64,000 bases of DNA from CBDDKS01 sp965230335 (GCA_965230335.1 CBDDKS010000006.1:2852001-2916000), one strand, 5' to 3'; positions 44,628 to 54,157 are shown, counted from the stretch's first letter. Notes: generated by a model not told the origin, from the sequence alone. Made by a program: numbers and translations.

Positions 44628-45437
44628 ATGAAACAATTAACCATATCAATAAAAATAATACTATGTGCTTTTTTATGTCTTATTCATTTTCAAACGCATG
44701 CAGCAAATCCTGCACAATATCCGGGTTGGCCACTGTATTGGGTTGATAATTTTCAAGGAAACAGTTTAGATACTAACCGTTGGCGTATTGGGTATCCATG
44801 GAATAGTAGAACACATAATCATAAAGGTTATGCAAAAGAATCAAATGTTCAGTTAGGTAATAATGTGCTGACTTTGATTGCTGGAGGCGGTAAAACAGGT
44901 AATAAATACAATACCGGTGTTATTTCATCGAAGCAGAAGATTACATTTGATGATCCAAATGTTGAATGGATTATTGAAGCACGAATGAAATTAGCAACCA
45001 GAGCAGGAATTTGGCCAGCTTTTTGGCTAAATAGTACGGGACCTTGGCCTAATATCAATGAGATAGATATTATGGAGCAGCAAGGGTGGGGAAGTCAGAA
45101 TAAATATGAAAATGTTATGCATTTTGCTGTTAAGTCTGGAGGCAGACCCTCTCAGCATCGAACAACTTGGTCTAATAATCTAGATTACAATTGGCACAGA
45201 TATGGTGTTGCTATTAAAAAGAATGAAGTCAAAATTATGTTTGATGGAAGGACGGTGAATAGAGTCACAGGTAATCGTAAAAACAAACTCAGAAGCAAGC
45301 CTTTTTATATTATTTTAAATTCTGCTATCGGTGGAGCCTGGGGAGGAAATGGGTATAAATCCTGGATAGACAATTTTAATAATACCTCTCGCTTTGTTAT
45401 TGATTATGTGGCTGTTTATAGAAGAACCTCCCGTTAA
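44628..45437 (+). CDS. secreted GH16 family glycoside hydrolase
   Basis: 269 residues from ATG 44628 with GGGG upstream. A signal peptide ends near residue 25 (FQTHA). The GH16 catalytic signature NEIDIMEQQG gives Glu145, Asp147 and Glu150, all intact, with aromatic subsites (IWPAFWLNS, WHRYGVAI). GH16 enzymes cut beta-1,3 or beta-1,3/1,4 glucans, laminarin, agar or carrageenan; substrate cannot be fixed here. The signature lacks the extra residue of the strict beta-bulge in some readings, so laminarinase-like or lichenase-like are both open. A strong terminator follows, so it is monocistronic. Confidence 0.9.
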   Translation: MKQLTISIKIILCAFLCLIHFQTHAANPAQYPGWPLYWVDNFQGNSLDTNRWRIGYPWNSRTHNHKGYAKESNVQLGNNVLTLIAGGGKTGNKYNTGVISSKQKITFDDPNVEWIIEARMKLATRAGIWPAFWLNSTGPWPNINEIDIMEQQGWGSQNKYENVMHFAVKSGGRPSQHRTTWSNNLDYNWHRYGVAIKKNEVKIMFDGRTVNRVTGNRKNKLRSKPFYIILNSAIGGAWGGNGYKSWIDNFNNTSRFVIDYVAVYRRTSR

Positions 45438-45474
45438 GTCGACACTGCAGGAGATAAATCGCTTGTTATAGGTT

Positions 45475-45516
45475 GTGGCTGGTACAAAATACCGGCCACT
45501 TTATTTTAATTTTTTC
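45475..45516 (+). terminator. intrinsic terminator after the GH16 gene
   Basis: GTGGCTGGTA (45475-45484) pairs with TACCGGCCAC (45490-45499) with one mismatch and a 5-base loop, followed by a T-rich tract including six T. It isolates the GH16 gene from the Clp-like gene downstream. Confidence 0.8.
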
Positions 45517-45695
45517 TCAAACTGTTGAACAGCTTATAAAGTAACTGTTTCTTTGCAAAAAGAAAAAGAAGAAAAATATCTTTAATATTTTAATGGAAGC
45601 TATTTTTAGAAAAAGGATTGCATCATTTATAGAATTGTAAATCTTCTCCACATCATTATAATCAATGGATTAATATAGTGACCTAGAGTATAACG

Positions 45696-48467
45696 ATGAA
45701 CTCATATAACGATGCTTTCCATTGTGAAACTCGTGATCTGTTAGAAGAAGCTTATAAAAACCTACTGCCAAAGCCTTTATTCCGACAGGACATTGTCAAA
45801 CGTATATTTGAAGCTTTTTCAGCCAGACGTTCCGTATTATTGGTTGGCCCTCCCGGTGTGGGAAAGACAGCAATTATTCATGGTCTGGCCCATGAAATGC
45901 GAATATCCCGACATCGTGGATTGCGTGAATTGTCTGTTATATCCTTTTTGGGTGGAACACATTACTTGGGTGACTGGCAAACTAAAGCAAAAGCCATTTT
46001 TGAACAAGCAAAATATACAAATTCTGTTTTATATTTTACCGATATCTGGAATCTACGCACGGTTGGCAGTTCTTCCAATGATCCCTCAACCATTTTTGAT
46101 TACTTAAATACTTATTTGCAATCAGGTCAGTTGCTAATTCTTGGTGAAGCAACAGAAGAGCAGTTTTCTGAAATTAAAAAACATCCCAAATTGGGTACGA
46201 TATTTGAGCGTATTGATGTTCCGGTTTTAACCTTTGAACAGCAGTATCATATTGTATTGGCTGAAATTGAACGTTTGGGTTTACCGGCAACACAAAATGC
46301 TGTTTCACGTATTTTTGATGTTTGTCAACAATTTCAAGCTCATAGTAATGGACCGGATCCTGCTTTGCGTTTGGTAAAACAAGTTACTCATTATCAGAAA
46401 GAAAAAAAACAAATCAATGAATCTGAAGTGTGTGATACACATTTTATTGATAAAGTTTTTTCAATTTATTCTGGATTACCTTTATTTATTATTTCACGCA
46501 GTTACGTAAAACCTTTGAAAGAAATACGTCATTGGTTCCGTGAACGCATTATTGGACAAAATGAAGCGATTGAATCGCTACTAGAAGTTATTGCTTTATA
46601 TAAATCGGGCTTACATGATGCCAAACGGCCTATAGGCACCTTTTTATTTGTAGGGCCAACTGGTGTTGGTAAAACAGAGTTAACCAAAGCATTAGCGCAT
46701 TTTTTATTTGGTAGTGAAACCCGTTTACTTCGTTTTGATATGTCGGAATTTAAAGATTATCATGCTTTTGAAACCCTGGTAGGTTCCAAAGAAAGACCTT
46801 CAAATCCAGCTAGATTACTTGATCCAGTCAGTTCACAACCTTTCCAGGTGATTTTATTTGATGAAATTGAAAAAGCGCACTTGAATGTATGGGATTTACT
46901 CTTGCAACTTTTGGATGAAGGGCGATTAACTGCACCCAAAGGCGGTACGGTTAATTTTAGAAATACCATTATTATTGCAACATCTAATGTAGGTGCCAGT
47001 GAGTTACATCGAAATAACATAGGCTTCTCTGATTCGACGCAAAATCAAACACATGATATCAGAAAAAGTCTTGAACAGGTTTTTCGACCAGAACTCATCA
47101 ATCGTTTTCAACATATTATTTCTTTTAATGCATTAAATCGTGATGATGTAAAACAAATTGCCAAACGTGAACTCGATATGATCTTATCAAGAGAAGGTAT
47201 CCATTCACGTCACCTTATTGTAGAAGTTGGTGAAGATGTTTTAGAACAGGCCATTGAAAATGGTTATGATAAACATTATGGTGCCAGGGCATTAAAACGT
47301 GAACTACAAAAACGTGTTGTGCTGCCTATTGCTAATTTTCTTTTGGAACAAAAAGTGTATGCTGGAGCTTTATTAAAACTGGATATTGTTTCAAATAATA
47401 CACGAGTACGTTTATTGGAAACAGAAAAAAGTCGCGATCAAAAAAATCAAGCGCAGCCAATCACTGCAGAAGATGGAAAATCCTACAATTTAAAAGCATT
47501 AAGAGAAAAGAGTCATCATCTAAGAAAGCGTCTTCAGGAACTGGAGGTAAAGTTGGATAAAGAGGGTTTATTAAAAAAACTACATGACTGTGATGTGGCT
47601 CGAAATAAAGATGATTTTTGGGATAACAGAAAGCAAGCTTATGAATTGATTGTTCAAGCTGAAGCTATGTCAAATATTATTACACGACTTGATAATTTGA
47701 ATCGTAATATTGACGATATAGAAAAGAATTTAGAAGGCGAACCCGGTAGAGGTAACATTGAAATCAATGCCAAGCAATTGTTTTCATATCAGGAATATTT
47801 AAACGATGCCTGGCGAGAACTTTTCTTATTGGGTGAAACCAATCGTTATGATGTGATCATACAAATTCAACCGATTACCAGTAAACATCAGGATGCACAA
47901 ACCCTACGTGATCTATTGTTTAACATGTATAAAGATTGGGCTAAAGCACGTAATTATTCTGTAGCTATGATATGTGAACCACTGGATGATAATGATTGTA
48001 CGACATTATTGATTCGTGGCTCTTATGCTTACGGCTATTTAAAAGCAGAAGCCGGTTTACATCGATTGCGGGATGGTGAGCAAGTTCAAGTGGCACGTAT
48101 TATTTTGGCAGCCTTGGTTGAAGCAGAAGATACAGAATATCGTATCAGTCATCGGGAAGCGATTAAAAAACAGGGTGTTTATCATGGTCGTATACGTTCT
48201 TATGTAGAAATTGAACATTCGAAAGCAGTTGCTAATTTGAAATTACAAAATGCCAAAATTCTTAAAGAAAATTGTGAACTTGCTGATGAATTAGCACCAG
48301 CCTGGTGTAAAACAGCTCATACAAGTGATGAAGTGGTTCGTCGATATGATTTAAATCCTTTTCTTGTACGTGATCCTGTTGTCAAACTCAACACAGGTAA
48401 AACGGAGATTTTAAGATCAGATTTATTTCATGAGTTATTAAGTAAACGAGTAGAAGTATTACATTAA
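45696..48467 (+). CDS. ClpA/ClpB-like AAA+ ATPase fused to an RF2-like domain lacking GGQ
   Basis: 923 residues. AAA+ domain 1 has Walker A GPPGVGKT (51-58) and a Tyr pore loop (GTHYLGDW), but its Walker B reads VLYFTDIW, with Ile for the catalytic Glu, and the Arg-finger area is changed, so it probably binds but does not hydrolyse ATP. Domain 2 has GPTGVGKT (320-327), Walker B VILFDEIEKAH (385-395), sensor TSN, FRPELINRF and GARALKR, all intact, but no GYVG pore loop. From about 597 a coiled coil leads into a release-factor-2 (PCRF) core: YDVIIQIQPI, LRDLLFNMYKDWAKARNYSV, LIRGSYAYGYLKAEAGLHR (771-789). The end VRRYDLNPFLVRDPVVKLNT matches the RF2 C-terminus. The GGQ peptidyl-hydrolase loop is missing. 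There is no Clp N-domain. A role at the ribosome, as an ATP-driven remover of stuck factors or nascent chains, is inference. Confidence 0.85.
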   Translation: MNSYNDAFHCETRDLLEEAYKNLLPKPLFRQDIVKRIFEAFSARRSVLLVGPPGVGKTAIIHGLAHEMRISRHRGLRELSVISFLGGTHYLGDWQTKAKAIFEQAKYTNSVLYFTDIWNLRTVGSSSNDPSTIFDYLNTYLQSGQLLILGEATEEQFSEIKKHPKLGTIFERIDVPVLTFEQQYHIVLAEIERLGLPATQNAVSRIFDVCQQFQAHSNGPDPALRLVKQVTHYQKEKKQINESEVCDTHFIDKVFSIYSGLPLFIISRSYVKPLKEIRHWFRERIIGQNEAIESLLEVIALYKSGLHDAKRPIGTFLFVGPTGVGKTELTKALAHFLFGSETRLLRFDMSEFKDYHAFETLVGSKERPSNPARLLDPVSSQPFQVILFDEIEKAHLNVWDLLLQLLDEGRLTAPKGGTVNFRNTIIIATSNVGASELHRNNIGFSDSTQNQTHDIRKSLEQVFRPELINRFQHIISFNALNRDDVKQIAKRELDMILSREGIHSRHLIVEVGEDVLEQAIENGYDKHYGARALKRELQKRVVLPIANFLLEQKVYAGALLKLDIVSNNTRVRLLETEKSRDQKNQAQPITAEDGKSYNLKALREKSHHLRKRLQELEVKLDKEGLLKKLHDCDVARNKDDFWDNRKQAYELIVQAEAMSNIITRLDNLNRNIDDIEKNLEGEPGRGNIEINAKQLFSYQEYLNDAWRELFLLGETNRYDVIIQIQPITSKHQDAQTLRDLLFNMYKDWAKARNYSVAMICEPLDDNDCTTLLIRGSYAYGYLKAEAGLHRLRDGEQVQVARIILAALVEAEDTEYRISHREAIKKQGVYHGRIRSYVEIEHSKAVANLKLQNAKILKENCELADELAPAWCKTAHTSDEVVRRYDLNPFLVRDPVVKLNTGKTEILRSDLFHELLSKRVEVLH

Positions 48468-48488
48468 GTTGAATCAACTTTTCTTTTA
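48466..48488 (+). terminator. terminator overlapping the stop of the Clp-RF gene
   Basis: AAGTTG (48466-48471) pairs with CAACTT (48475-48480) over a 3-base loop and a TTTTCTTTT tract follows. The stem starts inside the TAA stop. Confidence 0.6.
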
Positions 48489-48503
48489 TGTCATCGACAT
48501 TAT

Positions 48504-49724
48504 TTAATGACTGGCACTGATTTGGCTGAATAGTGCAAACCATAAACTGGAAAAAGAAAGCAAAAAACCAATCACAGGTATCCAGATTGGTACATTAAAT
48601 CCGGTATGTTGTTGTTGTGTTCTTTTTATCCAAAATAAGGCCAGGTTGATACCTGAGAATACCAATAAAATAATACCACTGGTTATTTTCGCTAATGTTG
48701 TTAAATCAACCAGCCAGGCTAATAAAAGTATGATGATAGCAACGGCTATTGATGCAATGATCGGTGTGCGGGTGACAGGATGTATTTTCGCAAAAAATAC
48801 AGGAGCCTGTTGGTTATCGGCCATACCAAACAGTACTCTCGAAGCCATAACGACTTGTACCAGTGCGCCATTTAAACCAGCGAGTAAACTGACAAAAACC
48901 AATACCATAGGTGAAATCCAGGTTGTTTGATGGATCAAACTGGCCATGGGTGTATGACTTTCAGAAAAAGCAGTAAGATCGGTAGAAACTACGGCAACAT
49001 AGCTAATGGCAATGTACAGTAATAGCGTGATCAGCATACTGATAATAATACCTTTGGGTAAATTGCTTTCTGCACCTTTGACTTCTTCTGCTAAGGTGAC
49101 TAAATCTTCAAACCCAATAAATGCATAAAATGCGAGGAAGCTACCAACAATAATCCCTTGCCAGATCGTAAAATCGAACGCAGGCATTAAGTCAGAAAAT
49201 TGAATGCTGGGGTGTAAAATAGAGTCTCCATTCATCATAATGACCAGAATTAATCCCGCCACTTCAATTAAAGTAATAATCGCTACAACAACAACCGATT
49301 GTTGAATACCCCAACAGGCAATAATGCATAAAAGAGCGATTACAAGCAGTTGGGTTATCCAGGTTGGTATTAATATAATATCAAGGATAAATCCAGAAAC
49401 AGCCACAGTAAGTGTGGCTGATGAAACCACGCCAGTTGCTATAACCAGCCAGCCAAAAATACGGCCAAGGGTTTCATTTTGCCATGCTTGTGTAATGTAA
49501 TAGGCGGGTCCACTACTGAAAGGAAAACGGGAAGATAACTCAGCAAAGGTGAGAGCGCTAAATAAAGCCATGATACCTGCAAGTAACATGGCCCATGGTG
49601 TCAGCATGCCGGCTTCAGCAGTGACTTTACCCAACAAGGCATAAATACCGCCACCTATCATGGTGCCTACACCATAAAAGATCAAACCAGGCAGGCTAAT
49701 GGCTCGTTTCAGTTTTGTTGACAT
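48504..49724 (-). CDS. APC family amino-acid permease
   Basis: 406 residues with about twelve transmembrane helices. The helix-1 motif LIFYGVGTMIGGGIYALLG (GxGxxIGxGI) and GFEDLVTLAEEVKGAESNLPKGI (in parts) are hallmarks of the APC superfamily. This form resembles the cationic-amino-acid and YfnA-like branch rather than antiporters. Substrate is not decided by sequence. It is monocistronic and converges with the Clp-RF gene, 36 bases apart. Confidence 0.9.
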   Translation of the reverse strand: MSTKLKRAISLPGLIFYGVGTMIGGGIYALLGKVTAEAGMLTPWAMLLAGIMALFSALTFAELSSRFPFSSGPAYYITQAWQNETLGRIFGWLVIATGVVSSATLTVAVSGFILDIILIPTWITQLLVIALLCIIACWGIQQSVVVVAIITLIEVAGLILVIMMNGDSILHPSIQFSDLMPAFDFTIWQGIIVGSFLAFYAFIGFEDLVTLAEEVKGAESNLPKGIIISMLITLLLYIAISYVAVVSTDLTAFSESHTPMASLIHQTTWISPMVLVFVSLLAGLNGALVQVVMASRVLFGMADNQQAPVFFAKIHPVTRTPIIASIAVAIIILLLAWLVDLTTLAKITSGIILLVFSGINLALFWIKRTQQQHTGFNVPIWIPVIGFLLSFSSLWFALFSQISASH

Positions 49725-49871
49725 TGTTAGGATGATTATGAGGTTAATAGATCAACAAACAGACCTCAGACTAACATATTTTTTATCCATCGAGTTGATA
49801 GAAATCAGTTATGAGTGAGAAAAGTCAACAAACGTAAGGCGTACCACAATTTCGTAATATTTTACTCAGTT

Positions 49872-50705
49872 TTAAACCAAGGCACTTTTTACTTCATTAA
49901 TATCTTCTGCGAGATCGTCAACATTGTGTACATCAATTTCTGGAGATAACCCCAGTCGTTGAAAAGCAGAGACTTGATTGAAATCCACAATACTTGAATC
50001 ACTTTCTGAATCGGCAAGGTTTTGCAGATTGGCGACAGTGACGATGTCTGTGTAATCGACAGTATCGACTGTTCGGTCGTAATTAAGATAACCTTGAGGG
50101 ATACAAACCAGTTCTGGTGGGAAGTCCCAGCTTTGTAAAATTTGAGTGCCGACTTCTGGATGTAAGCGTTCAATCAGGGATGATAAAATGCCTGTATGCT
50201 CTAATATTTCAGGTATTTGTTCGGCATAAGTGATAATGGGTAAGGCACCAATTTCATGGACTAGGCCACCCAGCATGGCCTGATCAGGTTTAAGGCTGGT
50301 AAAATGAGTGGCTAATACTTGGCAGATAGAAGCCACTTCAATGGAGTGTTGCCATGTTTTTCTCAGCTGCTCATCAATTTGATCATTGGTGGCCTGAAAC
50401 ATTTGCTCCATCGCTAAACCAGTGACTAAATTTTTAACGAAACTGATGCCCATTCGGGTAACAGCAAGCTGAACGTTGTCCACTTTGACTCTTCCTCGCA
50501 AAATAGGACTATTGGCAATTTTGATAAAACGGGCTGCCAAAGCGGCATCATTGGATATTTCTTTAGCCAACTCATTAGCTGAAACATCAGGCTTTTCAGC
50601 AACTTCACGAATTTTTAACGCCACTTCCGGTAAAGTGGGTAATGTGAGTTTATCTTCTTTTATAGCGTTCAGTAATTCATCGAGAAATTTTTGTTCGGGA
50701 TTCAT
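49872..50705 (-). CDS. HDOD domain signalling protein
   Basis: 277 residues made almost entirely of one HDOD domain: LPTLPEVALKIREV, the ISNDAALAARFIKIANSP block and MLGGLVHEIGALPIITYAE. HDOD proteins resemble HD phosphohydrolases but lack the metal-binding His-Asp set and act in signalling, often with c-di-GMP or chemotaxis components. No partner domain such as GAF or receiver is fused. It ends upstream of the APC gene and starts 40 bases after ygfZ ends, on the same strand. Confidence 0.92.
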   Translation of the reverse strand: MNPEQKFLDELLNAIKEDKLTLPTLPEVALKIREVAEKPDVSANELAKEISNDAALAARFIKIANSPILRGRVKVDNVQLAVTRMGISFVKNLVTGLAMEQMFQATNDQIDEQLRKTWQHSIEVASICQVLATHFTSLKPDQAMLGGLVHEIGALPIITYAEQIPEILEHTGILSSLIERLHPEVGTQILQSWDFPPELVCIPQGYLNYDRTVDTVDYTDIVTVANLQNLADSESDSSIVDFNQVSAFQRLGLSPEIDVHNVDDLAEDINEVKSALV

Positions 50706-50745
50706 AGTGCATCATCTCATTTTGATTTTTTTCAAAGCCATTGAA

Positions 50746-51699
50746 TTATGATTTGACGTAAAACGATTTTCTTATGTCAAGTATAGGAGCATTTTCCTGG
50801 TCACACCTAATATTTATTGCGCTTTCGATACTGGATTGTGCAACAGCGAGGAGATGATATTGATTATCAAAAAGCACACTACTGACAATCTCACCCACCT
50901 TCTTATCCTTGTGTAAGATTTTTGTTTTTGGACTAGGAATTTCACTGGTTTTTGAAGCAGTTGCAGACAAATAGTATAAATGAGACTTTAACTGTCCTTT
51001 ATAATGCATGCGGGCGATAATTTCCTGCCCCGTAAAACAGCCTTTATTGAAGCTCACGGCCTGTAGATGAGGTAAATTAATGTCGTGTGGTAAAAAGTGC
51101 TCCATGGTGTCGGGATAGAGTCGGGGAATGCCATGTTGAATTTCAGCCATATGCCATGCTTCATACTTCAATAGACAGTCCTTTTGTGTATTCAATACTT
51201 GATTGTTTTCTGATTTAGGGAATAAACCCAAGGCTAAATCCGGGATTGGCCACTTAAGATATACATGAGAGCCCAAAGAATACTGACTGAAGTCTGGTAA
51301 TAAAGTTGATTGTAGTTCTAAGGCAAATAGAGAATGAGTAATGTTAATACCAGCAAGTGTAAAGTCTTCTGAAATATCATTGAGAGACACTTTATAGAAA
51401 AGTGCATATTTCTTCAGGGATAATAAAGTGGGCGCTATTAAACTTTTTGGCAGAATTAAAAAATAATCAGAATAGTCGCTAAACGGGGATAATAGGAGAG
51501 TGAATAATGAGATAATACGTCCTTTAGGGTTACAGAAAGCAGAGAGCTTATAGTTATCCTGAGTCATATCCTCTAAATTAACTGTCAGCTGACCCTGTAA
51601 AAATTTTTTGGCGTCATCACCAGAGATGTGAATTAAGCCATAAGAAGAAAGATCATAGAGAGCAGATGTTTTTTGAGCGTCATTGTGGATGTGTGTCAT
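50746..51699 (-). CDS. ygfZ: folate-binding Fe-S maintenance protein YgfZ
   Basis: 317 residues. YgfZ is a GcvT-fold, tetrahydrofolate-dependent protein needed for some Fe-S enzymes, among them the tRNA thiomethylase MiaB, whose product is also the substrate of MiaE present in this window. The start region SYGLIHISGDDAKKFLQGQLT and the signature KGCFTGQEIIARMHY (with the essential Cys) are clear. It is divergent from sdhE and ygfX, the same neighbourhood as in E. coli. Confidence 0.95.
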   Translation of the reverse strand: MTHIHNDAQKTSALYDLSSYGLIHISGDDAKKFLQGQLTVNLEDMTQDNYKLSAFCNPKGRIISLFTLLLSPFSDYSDYFLILPKSLIAPTLLSLKKYALFYKVSLNDISEDFTLAGINITHSLFALELQSTLLPDFSQYSLGSHVYLKWPIPDLALGLFPKSENNQVLNTQKDCLLKYEAWHMAEIQHGIPRLYPDTMEHFLPHDINLPHLQAVSFNKGCFTGQEIIARMHYKGQLKSHLYYLSATASKTSEIPSPKTKILHKDKKVGEIVSSVLFDNQYHLLAVAQSSIESAINIRCDQENAPILDIRKSFYVKS

Positions 51700-51809
51700 T
51701 ATCAGTGTTTCTCATTATGAGTCGTAAGAATATCTTTTGCTTGTAGTTATGAAGGTAATACTTTATCCTAATCTGGTGTTTCAAGTCATTCTTTATCGGG
51801 TAGTGGACA

Positions 51810-52067
51810 ATGAACATCAACTCGAATGATAATGCACTCAAATGGCAATGTCGAAGAGGCATGCTGGAATTAGATGTGATTTTAATTCCTTTTCTGGAAA
51901 CCTATTATTCTGAATTAGATCGTCAGGAGCAGGCTTATTTTAGAGATTTATTGGAAGCGCCTGATCCCGATTTATTTAATTGGTTAATGGGATATTCTAA
52001 ACCGGATAACCTGCAACTGGAGCATGTGGTTGACACTATTCGTGAAAAAGTAGGTTATCATCATTAG
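51810..52067 (+). CDS. sdhE: succinate dehydrogenase flavinylation factor SdhE
   Basis: 85 residues, the usual size. SdhE helps attach FAD to SdhA and FrdA. The RGMLELD motif (the RGxxE core, about 16-22) that contacts the flavoprotein is intact, and DLFNWLMGY fits the family C-terminal half. ygfX follows 10 bases later on the same strand, as in enterobacteria. Confidence 0.95.
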   Translation: MNINSNDNALKWQCRRGMLELDVILIPFLETYYSELDRQEQAYFRDLLEAPDPDLFNWLMGYSKPDNLQLEHVVDTIREKVGYHH

Positions 52068-52077
52068 GATTTAACCA

Positions 52078-52473
52078 ATGTATTATTGGAAGATACTATC
52101 GCCCAGGGTTGTGGCAGTGACTTTGTTGTTTTTTGCGGCAGTTATGAGTGCTTTTTTACTTTGGATGGCTTATCCAGACACAGCCGTTGCAGAATTTATC
52201 CTTTGTTTTGATGGTATTTTAATCTTAAGCTTAACAAAATACTTGACTATACAAGAGACTCAGCTTGAATGGCGTTCAGGCTATTGGTATTTAAATGCAG
52301 GTGCTGCTTTATGCAAAATAGAGCTGTGTCATCCAATCATTATTCTTCCGCAATACATTTTGATAAAATATCAAAAAGAACATCGATTTTTTATCGGTAT
52401 TGTTTATCATGATGATGTTGGAGAAACAGCGTGGAGGCATTTGGCCAGACTACTAAATCGGAGATCCATCTGA
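52078..52473 (+). CDS. ygfX: YgfX/CptA-like inner-membrane protein
   Basis: 131 residues with two close transmembrane helices (VAVTLLFFAAVMSAFLLWM and AEFILCFDGILILSL) and a soluble C-terminal part ending WRHLARLLNRRSI, which matches the YgfX layout. In E. coli YgfX was reported as the toxin of a toxin-antitoxin pair with SdhE, acting on cytoskeletal proteins, though SdhE is now mainly viewed as the flavinylation factor. Assignment rests on layout and the sdhE neighbour more than on strong motifs. Confidence 0.8.
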   Translation: MYYWKILSPRVVAVTLLFFAAVMSAFLLWMAYPDTAVAEFILCFDGILILSLTKYLTIQETQLEWRSGYWYLNAGAALCKIELCHPIIILPQYILIKYQKEHRFFIGIVYHDDVGETAWRHLARLLNRRSI

Positions 52474-52597
52474 CTTATTTATTTGTTGGGGATATCTTAT
52501 TCATATGACAATCTTGTACTGGACATATGACTGTAAAACTTGATATAAGGTCATTTCGTAATACAAAAATCTCATGCAACCTTTGAGGAGGTCAACC

Positions 52598-53002
52598 ATG
52601 GCAAAACTATCTGAAATTGAAGGTATCGGCGAAACCTACAGTCATAAATTAGAAGAAGCCGGTGTCACTTCTATTGAAAATTTACTATCGTCTTGTGCTC
52701 AAAAAAACAATCGAAAAAATTTGGCAGAAAAGACAGGTATTAGTGAAAAATTAATTTTAGGATGGGCAAATCGAGCTGATTTATCTCGAATTAAAGGTAT
52801 TAGTACACAATATGCTGATTTATTAGAAGAAGCAGGTGTTGATACTGTGCCTGAGTTAGCGCAACGTAATGCAGAAAACTTACAGGTAAAGATGACAGAA
52901 GTGAATGAACAAAAGAATCTGGTTCGTAAAGTACCGTCAACAAGTCAGGTAGAAGACTGGGTTGTTCAGGCAAAAGATTTACCCAGGATGATACATCATT
53001 GA
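52598..53002 (+). CDS. DUF4332 helix-hairpin-helix protein
   Basis: 134 residues from ATG 52598, which has the excellent site GAGGAGG seven bases upstream. Two helix-hairpin-helix units are visible: IEGIGETYSHKLEEAGVTSIENLL and IKGISTQYADLLEEAGVDTVPELA (in parts). DUF4332 proteins are cytoplasmic and presumed DNA- or nucleotide-binding; their function is not known. A strong terminator follows. Confidence 0.88.
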   Translation: MAKLSEIEGIGETYSHKLEEAGVTSIENLLSSCAQKNNRKNLAEKTGISEKLILGWANRADLSRIKGISTQYADLLEEAGVDTVPELAQRNAENLQVKMTEVNEQKNLVRKVPSTSQVEDWVVQAKDLPRMIHH

Positions 53003-53313
53003 TGATATTTAAAGAATGATTGTAGGGCATATTTGCCCTGTAATGGATAAAAAATGTCGATTCCTTCGGAGTCGACATTTTTTGTATGGCGCTATAACTG
53101 TTTGAAATATAAAATTTTATGGGTTTGGGTTGTAGAAAACAATCAGCATTGTAAAATGTTTCCTATGTAACATTGCGTTACAGATTGTATCTTTAGTTAG
53201 TAGTGACTATGGTGTAACCTTAAAATAACCATAAAATTATGTTGGCTTGTTATTTTCGAGCCGGATGCCAATAAAACCAGCATAGTTTTGTTAATCAGTT
53301 CAAAGAGGTGTGA
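53003..53313. other. 311-bp region with terminator, then dsbD-pair promoter area
   Basis: It holds a small hairpin (agggcatatttgccct near 53030) and the strong terminator at 53049-53083. The remaining 230 bases are AT-rich with no gene and should include the promoter of the DsbD pair. Confidence 0.6.
53049..53083. terminator. bidirectional intrinsic terminator
   Basis: AAAAAATGTCGA (53049-53060) pairs with TCGACATTTTTT (53072-53083), with an inner TCC/GGA extension and a TTCG loop. The A and T tracts on either side make it work in both directions. It ends the DUF4332 transcript. Confidence 0.85.
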
Positions 53314-54153
53314 ATGATGAAAAAAACAATCAGTTTGTTGTTAATGTTTTTTATGGGTATGGGGCTTCATGCAGAACCTGTAAAAAATGGGCATGTTGCT
53401 GTAGAACTGGTACCAGAAGTGTCCAGTGTCGCACCAGGTAGTCGTATGACGATTGCTTTGAAAGTGATGATGGATGCAGACTGGCATACCTATTGGAAGA
53501 ATCCAGGTCTTGGCAAAGAAACAAAAATAAAATGGACATTACCAGAAGGTGTTTCAGCGGATGAGATTCAGTGGCCGACACCCCACAAATACAGCACGGA
53601 CGGTCTTGTTAACTATGGTTACTCTGATGAGGTCTGGTTATTGACTGATATCAATGTACCTAAAGATTTCAAAGGTAACTCAGTAAAGTTAGATGCCAAA
53701 GTATCCTGGTTAATGTGTAAAGACAGTTGTATTCCAGGTAATGCTGATGTTTCAGTGAATATACCTGTAGCAAAAACGACACAAGTCAATGATGCCTTAG
53801 TGGCTTCTTTTAAAAAAGCCCGTGCAAAATTTCCTAATTCAAACTTACCCTGGAAAGCTATGGCAAAAGAATCCAATGATAAGAAAACCATTGTGATGAC
53901 GTTAATCCCACCCGCTGATTTTTCTGGAGAGTTAAAAGATGTTTACTTTTTCTCTGGTCAGAAAAAAATTGTTGACCCAGATGCCACTCAGGAATTAAAA
54001 AAAGTGGGTAAACAATATCAACTGATATTGAGTCGATTAGTGAAAGGCAGTGGTGCCGTTAAAAAGGAAATTTTAAATAACCAGTTACAGGGTGTTTTAA
54101 AGGGTAAAGGTTTTGGTGACGATAAAGCATATAGTGTGAATATTGAGGTGTAA
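53314..54153 (+). CDS. stand-alone DsbD/ScsB N-terminal-like thiol protein
   Basis: 279 residues with a signal peptide (1-20, ending GLHA). It matches the periplasmic N-terminal domain of ScsB-type DsbD over its full length, including WHTYWKNPG, YGYSDEVWLL and the pair Cys135/Cys139 in MCKDSCIPG. The next gene has the same cysteines at the same residue numbers, so the two arose by tandem duplication. It has no membrane or thioredoxin part and probably receives electrons from, or hands them past, the full-length partner in the periplasm. It ends 4 bases before the partner starts, so they are coupled. Confidence 0.88.
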   Translation: MMKKTISLLLMFFMGMGLHAEPVKNGHVAVELVPEVSSVAPGSRMTIALKVMMDADWHTYWKNPGLGKETKIKWTLPEGVSADEIQWPTPHKYSTDGLVNYGYSDEVWLLTDINVPKDFKGNSVKLDAKVSWLMCKDSCIPGNADVSVNIPVAKTTQVNDALVASFKKARAKFPNSNLPWKAMAKESNDKKTIVMTLIPPADFSGELKDVYFFSGQKKIVDPDATQELKKVGKQYQLILSRLVKGSGAVKKEILNNQLQGVLKGKGFGDDKAYSVNIEV

Positions 54154-54157
54154 GTGA

